Positions 1-13,598 of a DNA stretch of 64,000 bases are shown piece after piece (position 1 is the stretch's first letter; each line of letters starts with the position of its first letter). This DNA comes from Piscicola geometra (taxonomy: Eukaryota; Annelida; Clitellata; Hirudinida; Piscicolidae). Below the pieces are notes generated by a model, which saw nothing but the letters and a program-made list of their open reading frames with translations, made no database searches and was not told where the DNA came from. A program made the translations under genes and the position numbers. Location of the stretch: NCBI GenBank assembly GCA_943735955.1, contig OX030958.1:5189626-5253625 (forward strand). The letters run 5' to 3'.

Positions 1-655
1 TCAACCCCCCCCCCATCCGCGATTATTAAAAGAACAAAAATGGGAGATTTTAAACCTTTTATTCACTAGAAAAACTAATTTTAAACCTTTTAAACACTTG
101 TTTCTTTTTCATATATTTTAATCTTTTTTCGTTAATAATTTCATTTATAAAAATTTGTTTACACTTTTTTATTTTTAGTGACAAGATCATCTTTTGATTT
201 CCACAGACATAAAAATTCAAGTCTTTTTGGCTTCTTTCTATAAACCAGCTATTTTTTTAATTTTTATTTTTTAAAACTTAGTTTTTTTTCTTTTACTTTA
301 GTTAAGTTTTGACTTTTTTTGCTTGACCCGTTGCTTTGAAGCCTCCGAAAGACGAGATCTGTCCATTTCTAGGCAGCTGGCTCTTTTATAGGATGAAGGA
401 TCTACTGACTGCATTCAATTTATTAGGTTCACCTTACCACATTTCTTTTCAATTCCAAGGTTGTGAACAAGAGTGTTATCGATTTCAGAAGCCTGCTCAC
501 TGATTGGGTACTCCATAGGTAAGGCCTCTTCATCAATGTCCTAGTCTCTCTTTTGCCTAACTAAACTGTCTTGAGAACCTAGTGAACTATATTCCAAGTG
601 GACGTAACGAATTTTCAATTTTTCGATTTTTTGCTTTTTTATGCCCTTTCATAGC
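1..655 (-). mobile_element. TIR DNA transposon, internally deleted copy cut by the window edge
   Basis: Read on the minus strand, this matches the element at 25.2-26.7 kb. The start at about 655 corresponds to its left end (the stretch with the poly-A-flanked CGAAAAATT motif and GTTACGT), and bases 1-540 correspond to its right half. At about 575-580 the two halves are joined directly, so roughly 700 bp of the interior present in the other copy is missing. The right terminus lies beyond base 1. No intact ORF remains, although the piece read as PMEYPISEQASEID in the family is still recognisable around 480-530. It is a MITE-like deletion derivative. Confidence 0.75.
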
Positions 656-2835
656 TTAAGGCAAAGTAGGAAAGTCAAAATAGAGTGAGATGTGATAAAC
701 ATAATGTGCTATTTATTTCATGCTAATTAAATTTTAGTTAAAAATTCTACTGTTAAAAAATATCTTTTTGTTTAAATTAAACCTGATTGTTGTTTGTTTT
801 TTGGAATTTTAAATTGTTTTTTTTATATATAAATCACGCATAAAGTAAATATGTATTCCAATTTAGAATTTTTGAAAATACTTTTTATTTAATCTAATTA
901 CTAAAAGTAAAAAATGTTTTTTTTTCAATAAAAAATTGTAAACATATTGAAATGAATTTTTATTTGTGGCCAAAACCGTCATTGCTGTCAAAGTAGTTTA
1001 ATGCTGAATAATATTGTAAAAACAATATTATTAAAAAATTGTGAAAAACACCAAAATTGTTTCCAAAAATAGAATAGAAACAACATTTTTTGAAGCTAGC
1101 CAGATGAATAAATGCATTTTCGAGTGATGAATGACCAAACTACAAATGAAATGATTTAAATTTTGAATTAACAAAAACTTCAGCTTTTAAACAAAATGAT
1201 TTTTCTTTTGATTTTTAATGCCTTTCAAAGTTTCTTTTCTAAAATATTGTTTTATTATGATCAAAAACTACGGATATATGATGAAAATGCTCCATTAATG
1301 CCCATTTGTGCTTTTAAGAACTACTCTCTTGCAAATATTCTTTGAAATTGAACATAAATAATTCAGATACGTCAATTTAAAGTATTCTCAAAGCCATCAA
1401 AATTATATTAAAAGATAAAAGTTAACTTTTTTATTGTTTTTGGAAAAAAAGATTCCGAGTTTGGTAACTTTCTAATCAGAAAAATTAATTTCACTTTTCT
1501 TAAACATACATTATATCTCAAAAGGCAGGTGGGACTCTTTTAAAATATCTTGTCGTGAAGTAAATAACTTCGCATGTGTCAATTTCAATTTCGCGTGCAG
1601 GCTACAGGCACCTGGAGCTTTCTTGCTTGATCACCGGTGGGAGTGTCAGCCTATATTGCTGTCCAATCACTATATAAAACGCCATTGTAACACCCCATTA
1701 TAACACCCAATTACTCTACCTTAAATAGGATTAATTCTTATCTATATATTTTATATAGAGTTAATTTGTGAAGTTTAACACAACGGTCAAATTTTTGTTT
1801 TATCTACTAAAAAAATTAAATTTTTTAAATTAACATTTTTTATTCAGTTTCGTTCTTTTTGAAATATTTCAATTCACATTAACGTTTTCTGCTGTTTTAT
1901 TTTCTCTTTATCTGGTTTACATTGTACCATAAGTGGTGTAATTTTTTTATTTTAAATTTGCTTTTTCCTGAAAACGTGGTTGAAATCGATAGTTTCATAA
2001 AATGATAATTACAAGAAATATAGTCTTTATGACAAGCCTCACCCCTTGAAAAGTTGTTAAATCTTTAATGACTATTAAAATGAAAAATATTATATTACAA
2101 CTATTGTCTTTTTAAAAGTTTTTTTAACCATTTTTTAAACAATTTTTTTATTGCCATAAATCAATTACCCAGCTCGTAGGTTTCATTAGAAAGAGAAAGG
2201 TTTAAAAGCCTATTTATCAAATTTAAAGGTTAGAAACTTTTAAAAAAATAACCTAATTATTCAAAAAGCTAAATGTCAAAAGAAAAAATTTTTTTATTCA
2301 AAAATTATAAAAATCATAAAAATGTCTATTGGACAATGAATAAATGAAATCAACGAAGGCATCTTAGGTTGATCGAAGCAAAATAATTTGAGCAGTGAAG
2401 TATATAAATCCTTCATAGACTGTCACTAATTAAAACTTTTATAGGTTTTCACTGGAGCTACAATAAACTTTAATGTTTATGTGAAGCTACAGAGAACTTT
2501 AAAGAAATTTGAATATTATATATGTGAAGGTTAAGATGTGAACTCATCTAAATGATATGAATGATATATGCAGATTAATTAATAAATCTAAAACGTTTAG
2601 AAACATAAAACAATACACACACACACTCTTATACTTAAACACACACACAAACCTAATAGAATTTTGACACACACCTACACATTCTTTCACACACACCTAC
2701 ACACATGCATAATTAAATAACTCTTACGGCTATCTTGCTAGAATGAATTCGATTATCAAGATAGTTGATCTTCATCAGGTGTAGTGGGCGAATTTTTGTA
2801 AAGGTGTCGACCTTGGAAAGGGTAGAATCAAAAAT
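656..2835. other. AT-rich non-coding stretch
   Basis: No exon-like segment was found on either strand. The only structure is a CA-rich degenerate microsatellite at about 2613-2705. It is probably 3' flank of the minus-strand gene that ends at 2836. Confidence 0.5.
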
Positions 2836-3095
2836 TCACAGAATGGTACTGTGGTCGAAGGTTTGAAAAGATGGCGAAGATTGTGCAAAGCGTAATAGAC
2901 ACTTGTCTTGTTGATGCCTCCCATAGCACGGTGAAAATGACAGCCTGGCAGGATTTACGGCTGGTTCCATTATTAATGGGGTATTATTTCTATTATTCAT
3001 TTGTCGGTCTTTCTTGTTGTGATTGTAATGCAAGTTTCTACAATTATGCTCATGTGCATGCTGGCTTCTGCGCTCTCTTAAGGTTGTGTTTAACT
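2836..3095 (-). CDS. Terminal coding exon, Asn/His/Arg-rich
   Basis: The minus-strand frame is open from an acceptor (TTTAATGCAG) to a TGA stop. It encodes about 85 residues containing RRSQHAHEHNCRNLHYNHNK and, near the end, SPCYGRHQQDKCLLR. Base composition is clearly less AT-rich than the flanks. The plus-strand open frame over the same bases (2871-3104) reads as a worse protein, so the minus strand is preferred. Phase agrees with the donor of the 4626-4708 exon. Confidence 0.5.
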
Positions 3096-6000
3096 CTGCA
3101 TTAAAGATGCAAGTCGAAGAATATCTGAGATCATATGAATTTGATGATTCTCTTTTGGAATCAGCTCATGACTCCAACTGGTTATTAAAATTTAATTAAG
3201 GCATTACGTCTGAATCCCTAATGCATTTTCATGATGCAAGAATCTTTTCTTCCATCATCGCGTAAATCTTTCCAGACGGCACACGCCGTATTATTATGCG
3301 ATTAAATATTTACATTAATTCATTAATGCATTCAAAGTGGTTAATGGAAAAGGTCGTACAGCCAAAATATTTTTTGTGGGTTTTAATTTAAATAACAAAT
3401 ATGGTAAAATAAAGGTTTAAACCTATATAATAAATAAATAAAAGTATTTATAATAATCTTTAAAATGAATAATCAGATTTTTTAACAAAATTTAATTTCT
3501 TACTTCAACTCAATATTAGAAATCAATTCAAATGTTTGCCTTCTGACTTGCAGCACGTCCTGAAACGTGCATTGTTCCAAAACTCTAAGAATATCTCTAA
3601 AAACATTAAAACGAATAACTACACTTAATATCATAAGTCTACTAGAAAGTGCAATGAAACACTCTTTCCAATTATGCTTCTTGAGTATAGCCTAGAAGAA
3701 CATTTCGGGTAAGGAATGTAGAGATGGCTTGACGTGGGCGCATCATTCACACATCAGGCTTGTAGTTGCTCGTCTGCACACAACGTCTGCTGTGTTATCT
3801 GCCGTCTATGCAAATTTATAGGATCTCTTAGATTTGATACGCTTACTTTTTTTTTCAAATAATGGTAATTTAAATTATGAGATCTTTTCGTATCTTAGAT
3901 ATTTTCGAATATTTTCATGGAACCATGTAAAGCAAAATTATAAAAAATAGATTCTTTAACTTTTGCGTATAACTAATTATAAGAGTTTTTCGAGATCACG
4001 AACTATTTGCTAAATAAAAAAAGTATCCATGAGTATCTGAAGAATAAATAAATAATAATTTAGAAAAAAAGAAATAGTAATATTAGGGGTGTAATGTTGC
4101 CTGGCACAAGAATGGCGTATTATTATTGTGACTTATCACAGAGCTTCTAGGGTCCCGTAACCTCGCTTGAATAAATCCTTTGATTAATAGTATCTGTAAC
4201 TCTGCATTTTATGTGGTAGTAAGAATTGTGATTTTTTGATTAGTTGAAAGCTTCAAGTTATGTGTTATATTAAGTGTTTGTGGTTTTGTCAGTAAATTAC
4301 ATATTTAGTTAGTTAGTTTTAAAATTTTAATTAACAAAAAAATGACCAAGCAATAAAAAGCTTTTTTAAATTAAACATTTTAGTGGATAATAATCGCATT
4401 TGAAAATTTTAAATGTAACTTTAGAACATTGTAAATAAAAAAAATACTAAAAGACTGAAATAGATCAATGCTTTATAGTCCAAGAAGACAAATGGTAGAA
4501 AATGAGCTGAGATTAAAATTAACGGTTTTTTAATTAGAAAATTTATACAAGGGTTATTTGGGAAATAAAGTGTGAAGTCAAAGCTCAGAAAACTAACAAA
4601 CAACAGAAAAAACGGTAAATCTCACGTGATTGTCGAGCAAGACGTGTTGGAACGCAGCTTCGATGGACGCTTGTGCGTGCGAAGTTGCCAATTGTTGGCC
4701 TTTCTAGGCTGCTAGAAATTAAAGAGAAATCGAATTAAATGAGTGTGCATGTGGTAATTGCATCAGACGTGTTACTGAAATAACAATGAGAAGAGAATGA
4801 GTTGCCTTTTAGAATAATATGATTTTTCTAACATACGAATCGACAATGCTGTAGAATAGACGAAGAAAAATAATAGTTATAAAAAATTATTTTAAAGATT
4901 TTAAAAACAGAAATGTGTGTTTCAAAAGTTTCAACATTTTAGTTATAATTATCTATAAAATTTTTTCATTAGTTAAGTAAAAAAATTACTGCTTTTATCT
5001 ATATATCTATCTATCTATCAAAAATTTTTTTTAAAGTTTTCTTCAACCATTTATCCATTCTCCTCTTAACCAGTTTTCATTTTATTCACCAACCGATCAT
5101 TTTCTTTATTTTCCTTTGGAGAAAATTTATAAATGAAACAGACATTTTAAAAAGCTTGAGAATTATATATGAAGTTCTCATGTTATTTCATTAAGAAATA
5201 CCGTTACTACTACTACTAAAACTACTAGTACTACTTATACAGTGCTACCACTGCTAATAAAAGAACAGTAATGTAAATTAGTTAAACAACTAACAGTCAT
5301 ATTTTTTTGAAGTTATTAAAAACCCCAAAAACTCTTCTAAACGCCTGAATTATTTTATTTCTATTATTGCGTTTATTCCAAAATTAAGGTGTACTACTAT
5401 CTTGAAAATTAAGTTTTGAAAATAAAAAAACAGTTTTTTGTTTAGTTTAATTCAAATAGTTTGAAAATTTGAAAAGCTTAATTACGCTGACTTCAAGCTG
5501 TTAATGCAAAAACCGACTTAATATAATATTTTAATTTTTTCTTTTATTCGAACATACATTATTGGATAAAAAAGTGAAAAATAATATTATTCATTACAAA
5601 AATTATTATTCACACGTAATGCTATTTACATGAAAAACTGAAATACAACAAAAATGTTGAAGCAATAATTAAATGAAGAATTATCAATCCGGGAGACTAA
5701 GTCACAGCATCAATGGAGTGTTGCAACTTCCAACAGATTAAATAGTCCAATTACTTTTTTAGACATCAACATAATCATCATGCCAGTGACTGTATTGGTC
5801 ATTCGAGAAAAATCAAAGAAGAGGACGCAACTATTACCGCCATTCAGTTCTGTTGTTAGCAGCGTTGAGAAAATTATTCAAGAGAAACTGTTCACGCTGG
5901 CTATCCAGCTCTTCTTTGCACTGCTCAACGACAACTTTCTTGTAATGTGCCTTAGGAGCTATAGCACCGTCTTGGATAGAGAATCGTGCCTGATAATTAA

Positions 6001-9000
6001 GCTAAACCAAATCAACTTTCGTCACTCTGTTTCCGCATAAGCGTCCAGGTTTCAAATCTGTAAAGAAGGATGCTTAGCAAAATTGACTTGTAGAGTCTTC
6101 ATTTGACAGAGAAACTAAAAGAGTCAACAATTCATTCAAGCTCATCCCATTCATCCATCTTTTCCTACTTTTTAAATTAATTGTATTTATTTTTTGTAGT
6201 CACTCTTAAATATGTTTCATTGTGGGTTTGTCATTATTTTTTAATTATTAATTATAAAATTATATACTGGGTTTTTTAATTAACAATGAGAATTTTTTAC
6301 TCTGTGCTTATTTTCTGTATTTTTCTTTATTCCTATTTGTTAGCAAAGATATTCTGAATCTATAATTAACTTTATATGATTAAAAGATTACACGATTAAT
6401 ACGTTTTATTTTTTTCTTAGATAATTTCATCAACTGATTTTACTGTATTATCCTTCTGTTTATGTATTTAAAATTTATATTTAGAAGTTTTTCCCGTTTA
6501 AAAACATTAAAACTGTCTATAAGCAATTTTGAAACTAATTTGCCTGTAATTTATTTTTTTTAATGCGTAAACTGTTTTACACGTCTTTATAGCAGTCGTT
6601 TCGTAATAGTTAAATAATTTCAAATATATTTTATTAGAAAGAGTAGAGATATAAAGAAGTATAACTTAGCTTTAAGCTTCTAGAAACGTTTTTTTATATT
6701 TATTGTTAAAAATGAAGAAAAGCAAGAACACTTAAAGTTTTACGACCAGTGCATTGTTATGTTGGTTCATTTTATAGCGCTTTATTTGCATGAACTGAAC
6801 CTATTCAAACTTCACAAATTTAGAAATTAAACTTTCAAAAACTAATTAAATAAGTAAGTGCTTAGAGAAAATTTTTAGTGTTCACAAAAATGGGATTTGA
6901 AGAGGTTGATATTGAAGCTTTTAAGAATAATTCAATTTCATAGTATAAAACTATATTACCAGTTTTAAAAAGAGTTTAAAACTTAAATTTTAAAACAATT
7001 TTTAGTTGTGAACATTTAAAAAATACAAAAGTATGACTGTGCCTAAAGACATAAATATAGAAAAATTCTTGGAGAACATGTTTTTCGAAAATCTTTATAT
7101 TTTAAATTTTAAACACATATACATATTTTCAACTTTTATTTTGTATTCATTTTATTCTATTTAATTATTAATTTTTTAAATTTGATAAAGCAATGCGCAT
7201 TGGAATGAAATTCGCAAACAATTTTTATCGAGGTAGAGGTCACTAACTGCAACTCTCAATAATCCAGACTTAGCTTTAAAGAATCTTTTATATGATTTTT
7301 CTTAATGTTGAAATTTTCAGTAAATTTCAAAATCATCAAATTCAAACACTGATATACGCACAAATGCTAGTTTTAAATATTCTCTGAATAGAAATTTTGA
7401 ATATTGCAGATTATTAAACTTTAAAATGTACCCTTTTACAGCTTTTGTAAATTATAATAGTATCAACTATTTTAGTTCCAGCGATTGTATTTTTATCACC
7501 TTTAACAAGCTGCAAAGAAACACTTATTGAGTTTTTAAACATCAAGTTCGTTACTCTCTATCTTTATTTTAATAGAAAAGCCAAAGAAAAAACATTCTTA
7601 AGATGAATTTTACAAAAACCGTATATTAAAAGCTTTTATGATCCAGAGGTTTTACATTATTTTAAGCCCCTTTTATGTACTAAAAATATGCAAAGTTTTT
7701 AGCTAATCAAAAAATATCTTTTATAAAAAAATAATTAAATATAGTACAAACACATAAAATTATTTCTATCGACGAGTATTTGAAATAGGAATATATTCAA
7801 ATTCTCAAAGTCTAGAAACCTCCGTCTCAGAACTCATCGTTTCAGCCCTCTCCAATGACATGCCGTCTCTTGAAAGATCCCACGTCGTATTAAAAGTTAA
7901 ATATTCATACACCACCAAGTGGGCTTTGAATTTTCAAAAATCGAATTTTCTAGAATATTTCCAACAGAAGCATACATGTCCCTGCAAGCTCTGACCACTC
8001 CGAAGAGACTCCCTTTTACGACCTAGGAATATTTATCTAAATAGAAATCTTTTTGTATCCTATTTTATCTTCATTCACAAGTATACAAAACGTATTAATA
8101 TGTTTTTATGCGCGACTGCTTAGATGTTGGTATGCGTGGTTGTTTATGTGTTTGTTTGGGTATTTCAGCATGCATCTTTATGTATTTTTTAGTCTTCTTG
8201 GATGTATCTGCTTATGAAAACTTTATCTGTCAGTTGATTGCTTCATCTCTTAATTATTTCTTGCAATTTATTTTCTTGTATTCTTGTGTTAACGTTAGAA
8301 ATGGAAAATCTTATATATTAACATCAGGGTTAGTGATACTTTTTCAAATCGTATTTGAATCTTTGCAACGTTTTATGTGACAGGAAAATCTTTATCTTGA
8401 ATGTTGCACTTGAACCATCTTAAGACAACATCTACCTATATCTGTCTATATAACCGTTATTTTACAACTGTAAATCAATGTTCCAATCTAGAAAAAAGTA
8501 TTCTAAACATGATTAAAACAAATATTCAATAAAAATATCAAAGAAAAAAAAATATTTGAGAGAAAAGTTCTTTTTTTTCGTTTGCGTTTTGCACGAAGGT
8601 CTCTGCAAGCTTCTACACTAGATCCGTTTCCAGCATCAGAATTATTGAGAGCAATATATATTATAACCACAATATTTCCCACAATAAAATCAATATAGCA
8701 TTAAACATCTCTATCCTCAATAAATATTTTTCAATATTTGTATTTTTATATTTATTTGTATCTTATTATCCCTATAACATTTAATTCAGTTTAGATTTAC
8801 ACATTTACTCTTCTATTCAAAAATAGGCGTGCATTGACAGTCTTTTAAGACGTTAAATCAGACATTTTTTGATTTTATGACATTTTATTTTTTGTAAGAC
8901 ACTTGCATTTATTAAAAATCAAAAGTTTTGAGCAAAAATAGTTGTAAAAGGCATGTTTTAGAATTATTTTTTATTTCTCTAAATTTTACTAATTTTTTCT

Positions 9001-9648
9001 TTCAAAAAATGTAATTTTGAATAGAAACAGAATTAAAAAAGAAAATATGCGTAGACAAGAAAAATGACTTGCTTAGCAATTACAAATTCTTTTAGATTGA
9101 TCTCAGAGAAGGAAATAATGCAAAATTATAGATTTTTGAAAAAAGACAAAAGAAAAAACAAATTCTTTTAAAATGTCAAAATTCTTTTTTAAAGAGAGAA
9201 TCTCTAAGAACTTGAATTTTGCTTTAGAAATAAGCAGAAAGTTCAAAATTGATTATAAAATTGCTTGCAAAACTATTAAAAGCATTCTTATCATCTACCT
9301 TTAATCGATACATCCATAAATTCTATTGAAAACATAATATTGTTTGACTTTTTGATCACAGCGAGTTTGGCCGTATTGATTGTGCTCTGGAGGCTTTGTG
9401 TCTGTTTGAAGAAGCCCTCACGTACAGGAGTGTTGTTGTCTTCTGAAGAATGAGTAATTAGGAAAGAGAAAGCGTTAATGATGATTTTTGTGGCGCCATT
9501 TATCAGCATGAAAGTAATCGTGCACAAGAAACGATTTGATTGTGTACACAAATGATGTATCCTTGTGCATGCTTGTATACAACTTACGAAGATCATCTCA
9601 ATAGGCCTGATGGTCAAAGCGGTGATGAAGACAATGATGATTATAATA
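2836..9648 (-). CDS. Unidentified minus-strand membrane-protein gene (partial model, six exons)
   Basis: Six minus-strand segments have coding-like translation and splice sites, and codon phase can be carried through all of them: 9648-9299, 8012-7911, 7866-7820, 5989-5838, 4708-4626 and 3095-2836 (TGA stop). The first encodes two hydrophobic stretches around IIIIVFITALTIRPIEMIFV and RFLCTITFMLINGATKIIIN, separated by a Cys-rich loop. The next gives a helical segment containing GVVRACRDMYASVGN. The exon at 5838 is coiled-coil-like (VEQCKEELDSQREQ). The last exon is rich in Asn, His and Arg. The 5' end was not found. The membrane part weakly recalls the DC-STAMP-like family (DCST1/2, Sneaky: a Gly-rich motif followed by Asn just after a helix), but this is only a resemblance. 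Some junctions offer more than one splice site, so the internal exons at 7820-8012 are the least certain. Confidence 0.4.
5838..5989 (-). CDS. Coding exon, coiled-coil-like
   Basis: It is bounded by the acceptor TTAATTATCAG and a donor GTAATA on the minus strand. It encodes 50 residues including AHYKKVVVEQCKEELDSQRE and FLLNNFLNAANN, a charged amphipathic helix pattern. The plus strand over the same bases has an 86-codon ORF that lacks protein-like composition and is regarded as a shadow. The exon enters in phase 0 and leaves in phase 2. Confidence 0.5.
9299..9648 (-). CDS. Coding exon with two membrane segments
   Basis: The minus-strand frame is open for about 116 codons and ends at a GTAGAT donor in phase 1. 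It holds two hydrophobic segments separated by a Cys-rich loop (CIQACTRIHHLCTQSNRF), followed by a polar amphipathic stretch. The acceptor at 9649 is the most likely start but has a poor pyrimidine tract. Protein family unknown; see the parent gene entry for a weak DCST-like resemblance. Confidence 0.45.
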
Positions 9649-9828
9649 CTATTTTTTTCTATTTAATTTTTTAAGCCGAATATGGTTTTACTAGATTCAT
9701 CTTTTGATGACTGCCTAGGTAGTTGATTAAAACTTTCGGATCATATTAAATATTCTAAAACCACCAAGTTACGTAGTTAAAGGGCGAAGTTCAAGGATTT
9801 TTTAACAACTAAGAGTAAGTTTTAACAA

Positions 9829-9874
9829 TAACCTTAACCCTAACCCTAACCCCAACCTTAACCCCAAAACCCCA
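9829..9874 (-). repeat. Interstitial telomere-like tract
   Basis: Here the plus strand reads repeats of CCTTAACCCTAACCCTAACC and variants, i.e. (TTAGGG)n on the minus strand with degeneration to TTGGGG and TTAAGG units. About seven units are present, too few and too degenerate for a chromosome end, so it is an interstitial telomeric sequence. Confidence 0.75.
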
Positions 9875-10057
9875 CCACTCAACTACATTACTCTAACCAT
9901 TTGTTGGTGGTGTTAGATTATTTAATAAAGCCCAAATGTCCTATTGTTTCTAGCTTTTAAAAATTTAATTTTGAAGTCAGTAACTGAAAAAGTACTTAGT
10001 AAATGAAATATTATAAAGTTTTTATAACAATACAAATAAGAAGAGCATTATTATAGG

Positions 10058-10150
10058 AGCGTGCAACTCGAACGGGCTTCCAGGCCACTTCAGCTTTAAA
10101 CTTTTCAATTTACGTCTATTGGTTACTAGGGCATTGGCTACACTCGAACT
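10058..10150 (-). mobile_element. tRNA-derived SINE, old partial copy
   Basis: Aligns by eye to the copy at 23.2 kb (shared CGAACGGGCTTCCAGGCCAC and TTACTAGGGCATTGG) but with many substitutions. The tRNA-like head is largely lost. Confidence 0.65.
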
Positions 10151-13100
10151 TAAGACTATTAACATAAGCTGAATTTGTAAAGTCAAAAACAATTTTATAT
10201 CAGTGAATATCTATATAAATTAAAATCATAAATTAAAAGAATTTTTGCAAGAAAAAGAAGTTGTTTTTAAAAAGAGTGATGAAATTGCTAAAAACACTGT
10301 ACTGAGTGTTGTTACAAAGCAAGGTTGAAGCCCTAAAAGTCCATCAAGATACTCATCACTTAGAATGTTTATTTGGCAGTGTTTGTAGTGCGACAGTGTA
10401 ATGTTAACTTCGAGCTAATTTATAGGCAATTGTACTCAATTTCTTTTGGCTTGATGCCCCTTCAAATAAATTGTTTTTCATGACATATTCAAGTTTTTTG
10501 CAGCTTTGAATCATTGCAGGAAAAAATTCAAAAGACTAAAATAAAAACTGCGGATGACAAGTTTCTATAAATTGCATAAGATATTTTTTAATTTATGAAT
10601 TTGAAGTTTAGAGAAAAAAGTATATAATTTTTTTATAACTTTATGTAAAAACGTTTAATTGTTAATTTGAAGTTTTGTTAAAGGTTTTTGCATTTAAATT
10701 TTTTACAGAAACGTGCCATTTTGTGTTCAACTAATAACTATGGCTGCACAAAAATGTAAAAAGCTTCAAGTATTTTTAGTTATTCATTTTTATAATCCAA
10801 CTTTCAAGTCCCCCTTGTCACCTGTTGCACAATTTTGATATTCTAAATATTAATCATCTTTTTATTATCTAATACCAAATCGGCATTGTTTCAAGATCAA
10901 TATACAGTCGATACAGCCACTTAACTGAGGGAAGAAGTCTTTCAATCAAAGTAAAAGTATAAAAACTTGATGTCATTAATCAACACATAATTATCATTTA
11001 TGTAAAAAAAATTATATTTTAAATTGTCAAAAAAATGGAAAAATGTAAAATATTGATAGATAAGGTAAGTTATATTGAACAAGTTCAAGGCCGTCACGTT
11101 AAGAAAATTATCTAGCTGAAATTTAATTATTTCTTCTTAAAGTTAAATTGGAAAAAAATTAATCATGCAAAACAACCTATAAAATTTTTTGAAACACTTG
11201 AATAAAATCCAATCTATTTTTTAAGCTTTTAATCAAAAAGTATATAACTTCTTGAAACAAATGTGTAAAAAGCTTTTTCCTACAAGCATTGTTATTAGTA
11301 TCTTCCGCTCGCTATAAATATGCATTTTACAAATATTTTCATTCTCTTGAGAATTTACTTCTTTAGATTGTTTTTAAAAAAATAGTTAGTTATTTAAAAT
11401 TTAAACTAAGCAAAATATAATACTAAAAAATGGTTTGACAAATTTGTAACTATTAATTTTACTTACATTTAAATATAGAGCGATAAACCTTCTCAAAAAA
11501 AAGAAAATTGATAAAATATTCTGACTTCGAAAACGTGAAAGTAATTGTGTTTAAAAGACGAAAAAAATGCTGTTCCCAACACCATATTTCGCGTGAAGAG
11601 AATATAATTGGAAAATGTCATAACACTCCATGTTAAGTTTAAAAAGCAAAAATAATTTTTCAATCATGTACTTAGCCGATAGAATATATTCAATTATTTT
11701 GTTTAGGTTTTAGGAAAAAAATTATTTTGTAGTTAGTTTTCCATTTTAATTTTTTAGTTTTTATAATTATTTTCAAAAATATGATAAAAAAGAAAGCATT
11801 GTATTTGAAATGAGGAATAAAAAAACATCCCACTAAGCTTTATAACAAACTTGTATTTTAAGTGACTTAAAAACTCGCATAATTGGTTTGCATTTTTTAA
11901 TGGCAAGTCAATATTTTGACTAAAAGAGTATTTGTATTGTAAAATAATAAATTAAGCTACTTTTTTCTAGGAAGTAAAACTTTGAAATGTATGATCTATA
12001 CTGTAATGTAGTAGTGAAATAAAAAAATATTTTAAGGCTTTAATAAATAATTAAAATTTGATGCAAACAATAAAGTTTTTTATGAATCAAAACAACGATA
12101 AAAAACAAATGAAAATTTTAAAAAATTATTAGAAAGGAAAACACGTCTGAAAGTAGCTTTTCATATTATTAAAAATATTACTGGCTGTAAAACCTGGCAA
12201 AGTGAATAATGCAGGATATTAATCAATAAATTAAAAATTGTTTTAAACAAATTTTGTTTTCAATTTTTTTATTGTTATACTGAATGGCTAAAAGAAATAT
12301 ATAAAAATGAATGGATAAGAGGAAACGGCTACGGCCCTTGTCAACGATGTCAGCGGCAAACAGGCTTCATACATCAATTGCTACTCTGTTTTGTGCTTTG
12401 TAATTGTTTTTTTGTATTTTTTCTTTGATGGAATTGTGGGTCTTGCTCTATAATTTGTATTTTTTCATGTTTATGATAACGTCGCCGGATCTGGTTGTTT
12501 TTGGGTAGTCTATCGATACTTGAAATCTTTTTATTTTAAACATTTAGTCGAATAAAAAATAGTTTTATAAAAATCTCTTAAAACTTAAAATAACCGTTTT
12601 ATTATTGTTTTTATTGACAAATAGCAAAAGAATGAATCGTTTCGGGAGAATTGAGTAAGGCTACAATAACCCTCGTAAATTATTAAAGCATCTCTTTCAT
12701 ACTTTTTATTACCATCTTTGTCATGTTTACGTTGTTGCTTAAAACACCGAATGATTTTGATGGATCTGCATCATTAAGTTAGTTTGAGACCCAAATTATG
12801 TGTAATACTCCTTTGAGAAGTCTGCGATGTAGCCACATAGGAGAAGCCCTTGTATCCAATATGAGTAAATTACATTGAGTAATACAAAATACAAGAAGCA
12901 GTGCATACACATGGTGCATTTACGCTTTCTTGTATTACTTGCACAGATTCTATATCAAATGTAATATCAGAATAAAATGTGCGTCAAATGTTTGGTGCGA
13001 TATCTATTATTGCGTACTCCAGCCGTTGAAAGAGATTTTGAATGAATGGAATTGAAATTAAAGAATGCTTCTCGAAGCGAGTTGAATCAGCAAAGGAAGA

Positions 13101-13598
13101 AATTTTTGTTCATTCATTTTTTAAATCTGGAAAATAATCATACAAAACTCTTGAAAAAATATATAACAGGATTTAGTCTTTTTAGATTCTTAAGTACTAT
13201 TGCGAGAACTTTATTCATTCAATTTTATTTTTAAAAGAAATGTTTGCTATATTTTCACAAAAAGCTGATGAAAACTCGAAAAGTATTAATTTTTAAAATA
13301 ATCCCGAATTACCATAAAAACATCCGTGTATTGACATAAAGAAACTTCTGGAATGTGTAAGCTGGAGAGCAGATGTGGAAAGAAAAGAAATAAAATTTGT
13401 AATGTGGTCGAGGCTTGGTGATTGGACCATGAGGTTTGTTTGATGTCTCCTTGCCCATGCATTCGTGTTTCCCCAAAGTGCTGTAGTAAAGGCTCATTTA
13501 GGCGTTTTTTGTATTTTGGTAGTATTTGACAAAAAACGGAAGTGGGATTTTTAAAAATAATGTTACTAGTTGCAATGAATGGTATCTTTGCATTTGTG

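Noticed and set aside
5780..6040. 86-codon plus-strand ORF starting MPVTVLVIREKS
   Set aside because: The minus strand over the same bases has a better exon with acceptor, donor and coiled-coil-like composition.
7800..7996. Plus-strand frame containing SNDMPSLERSHVVLK
   Set aside because: It is open for about 60 codons but lacks a start and usable neighbours; the minus-strand exons here fit a phase chain. Not fully excluded.
12310..12402. Plus-strand frame MDKRKRLRPLSTMSAANRL ending in a hydrophobic stretch, as a possible signal exon of the SUEL gene
   Set aside because: The only donor (GTAATT) is in phase 2, while the lectin exon at 20090 needs phase 1; no intermediate exon was found.
12780..12870. 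CATAGGAGAAGCCCTTGTAT resembling a C2H2 zinc-finger linker
   Set aside because: No flanking Cys/His pattern in any frame; too short to call a pseudogene.
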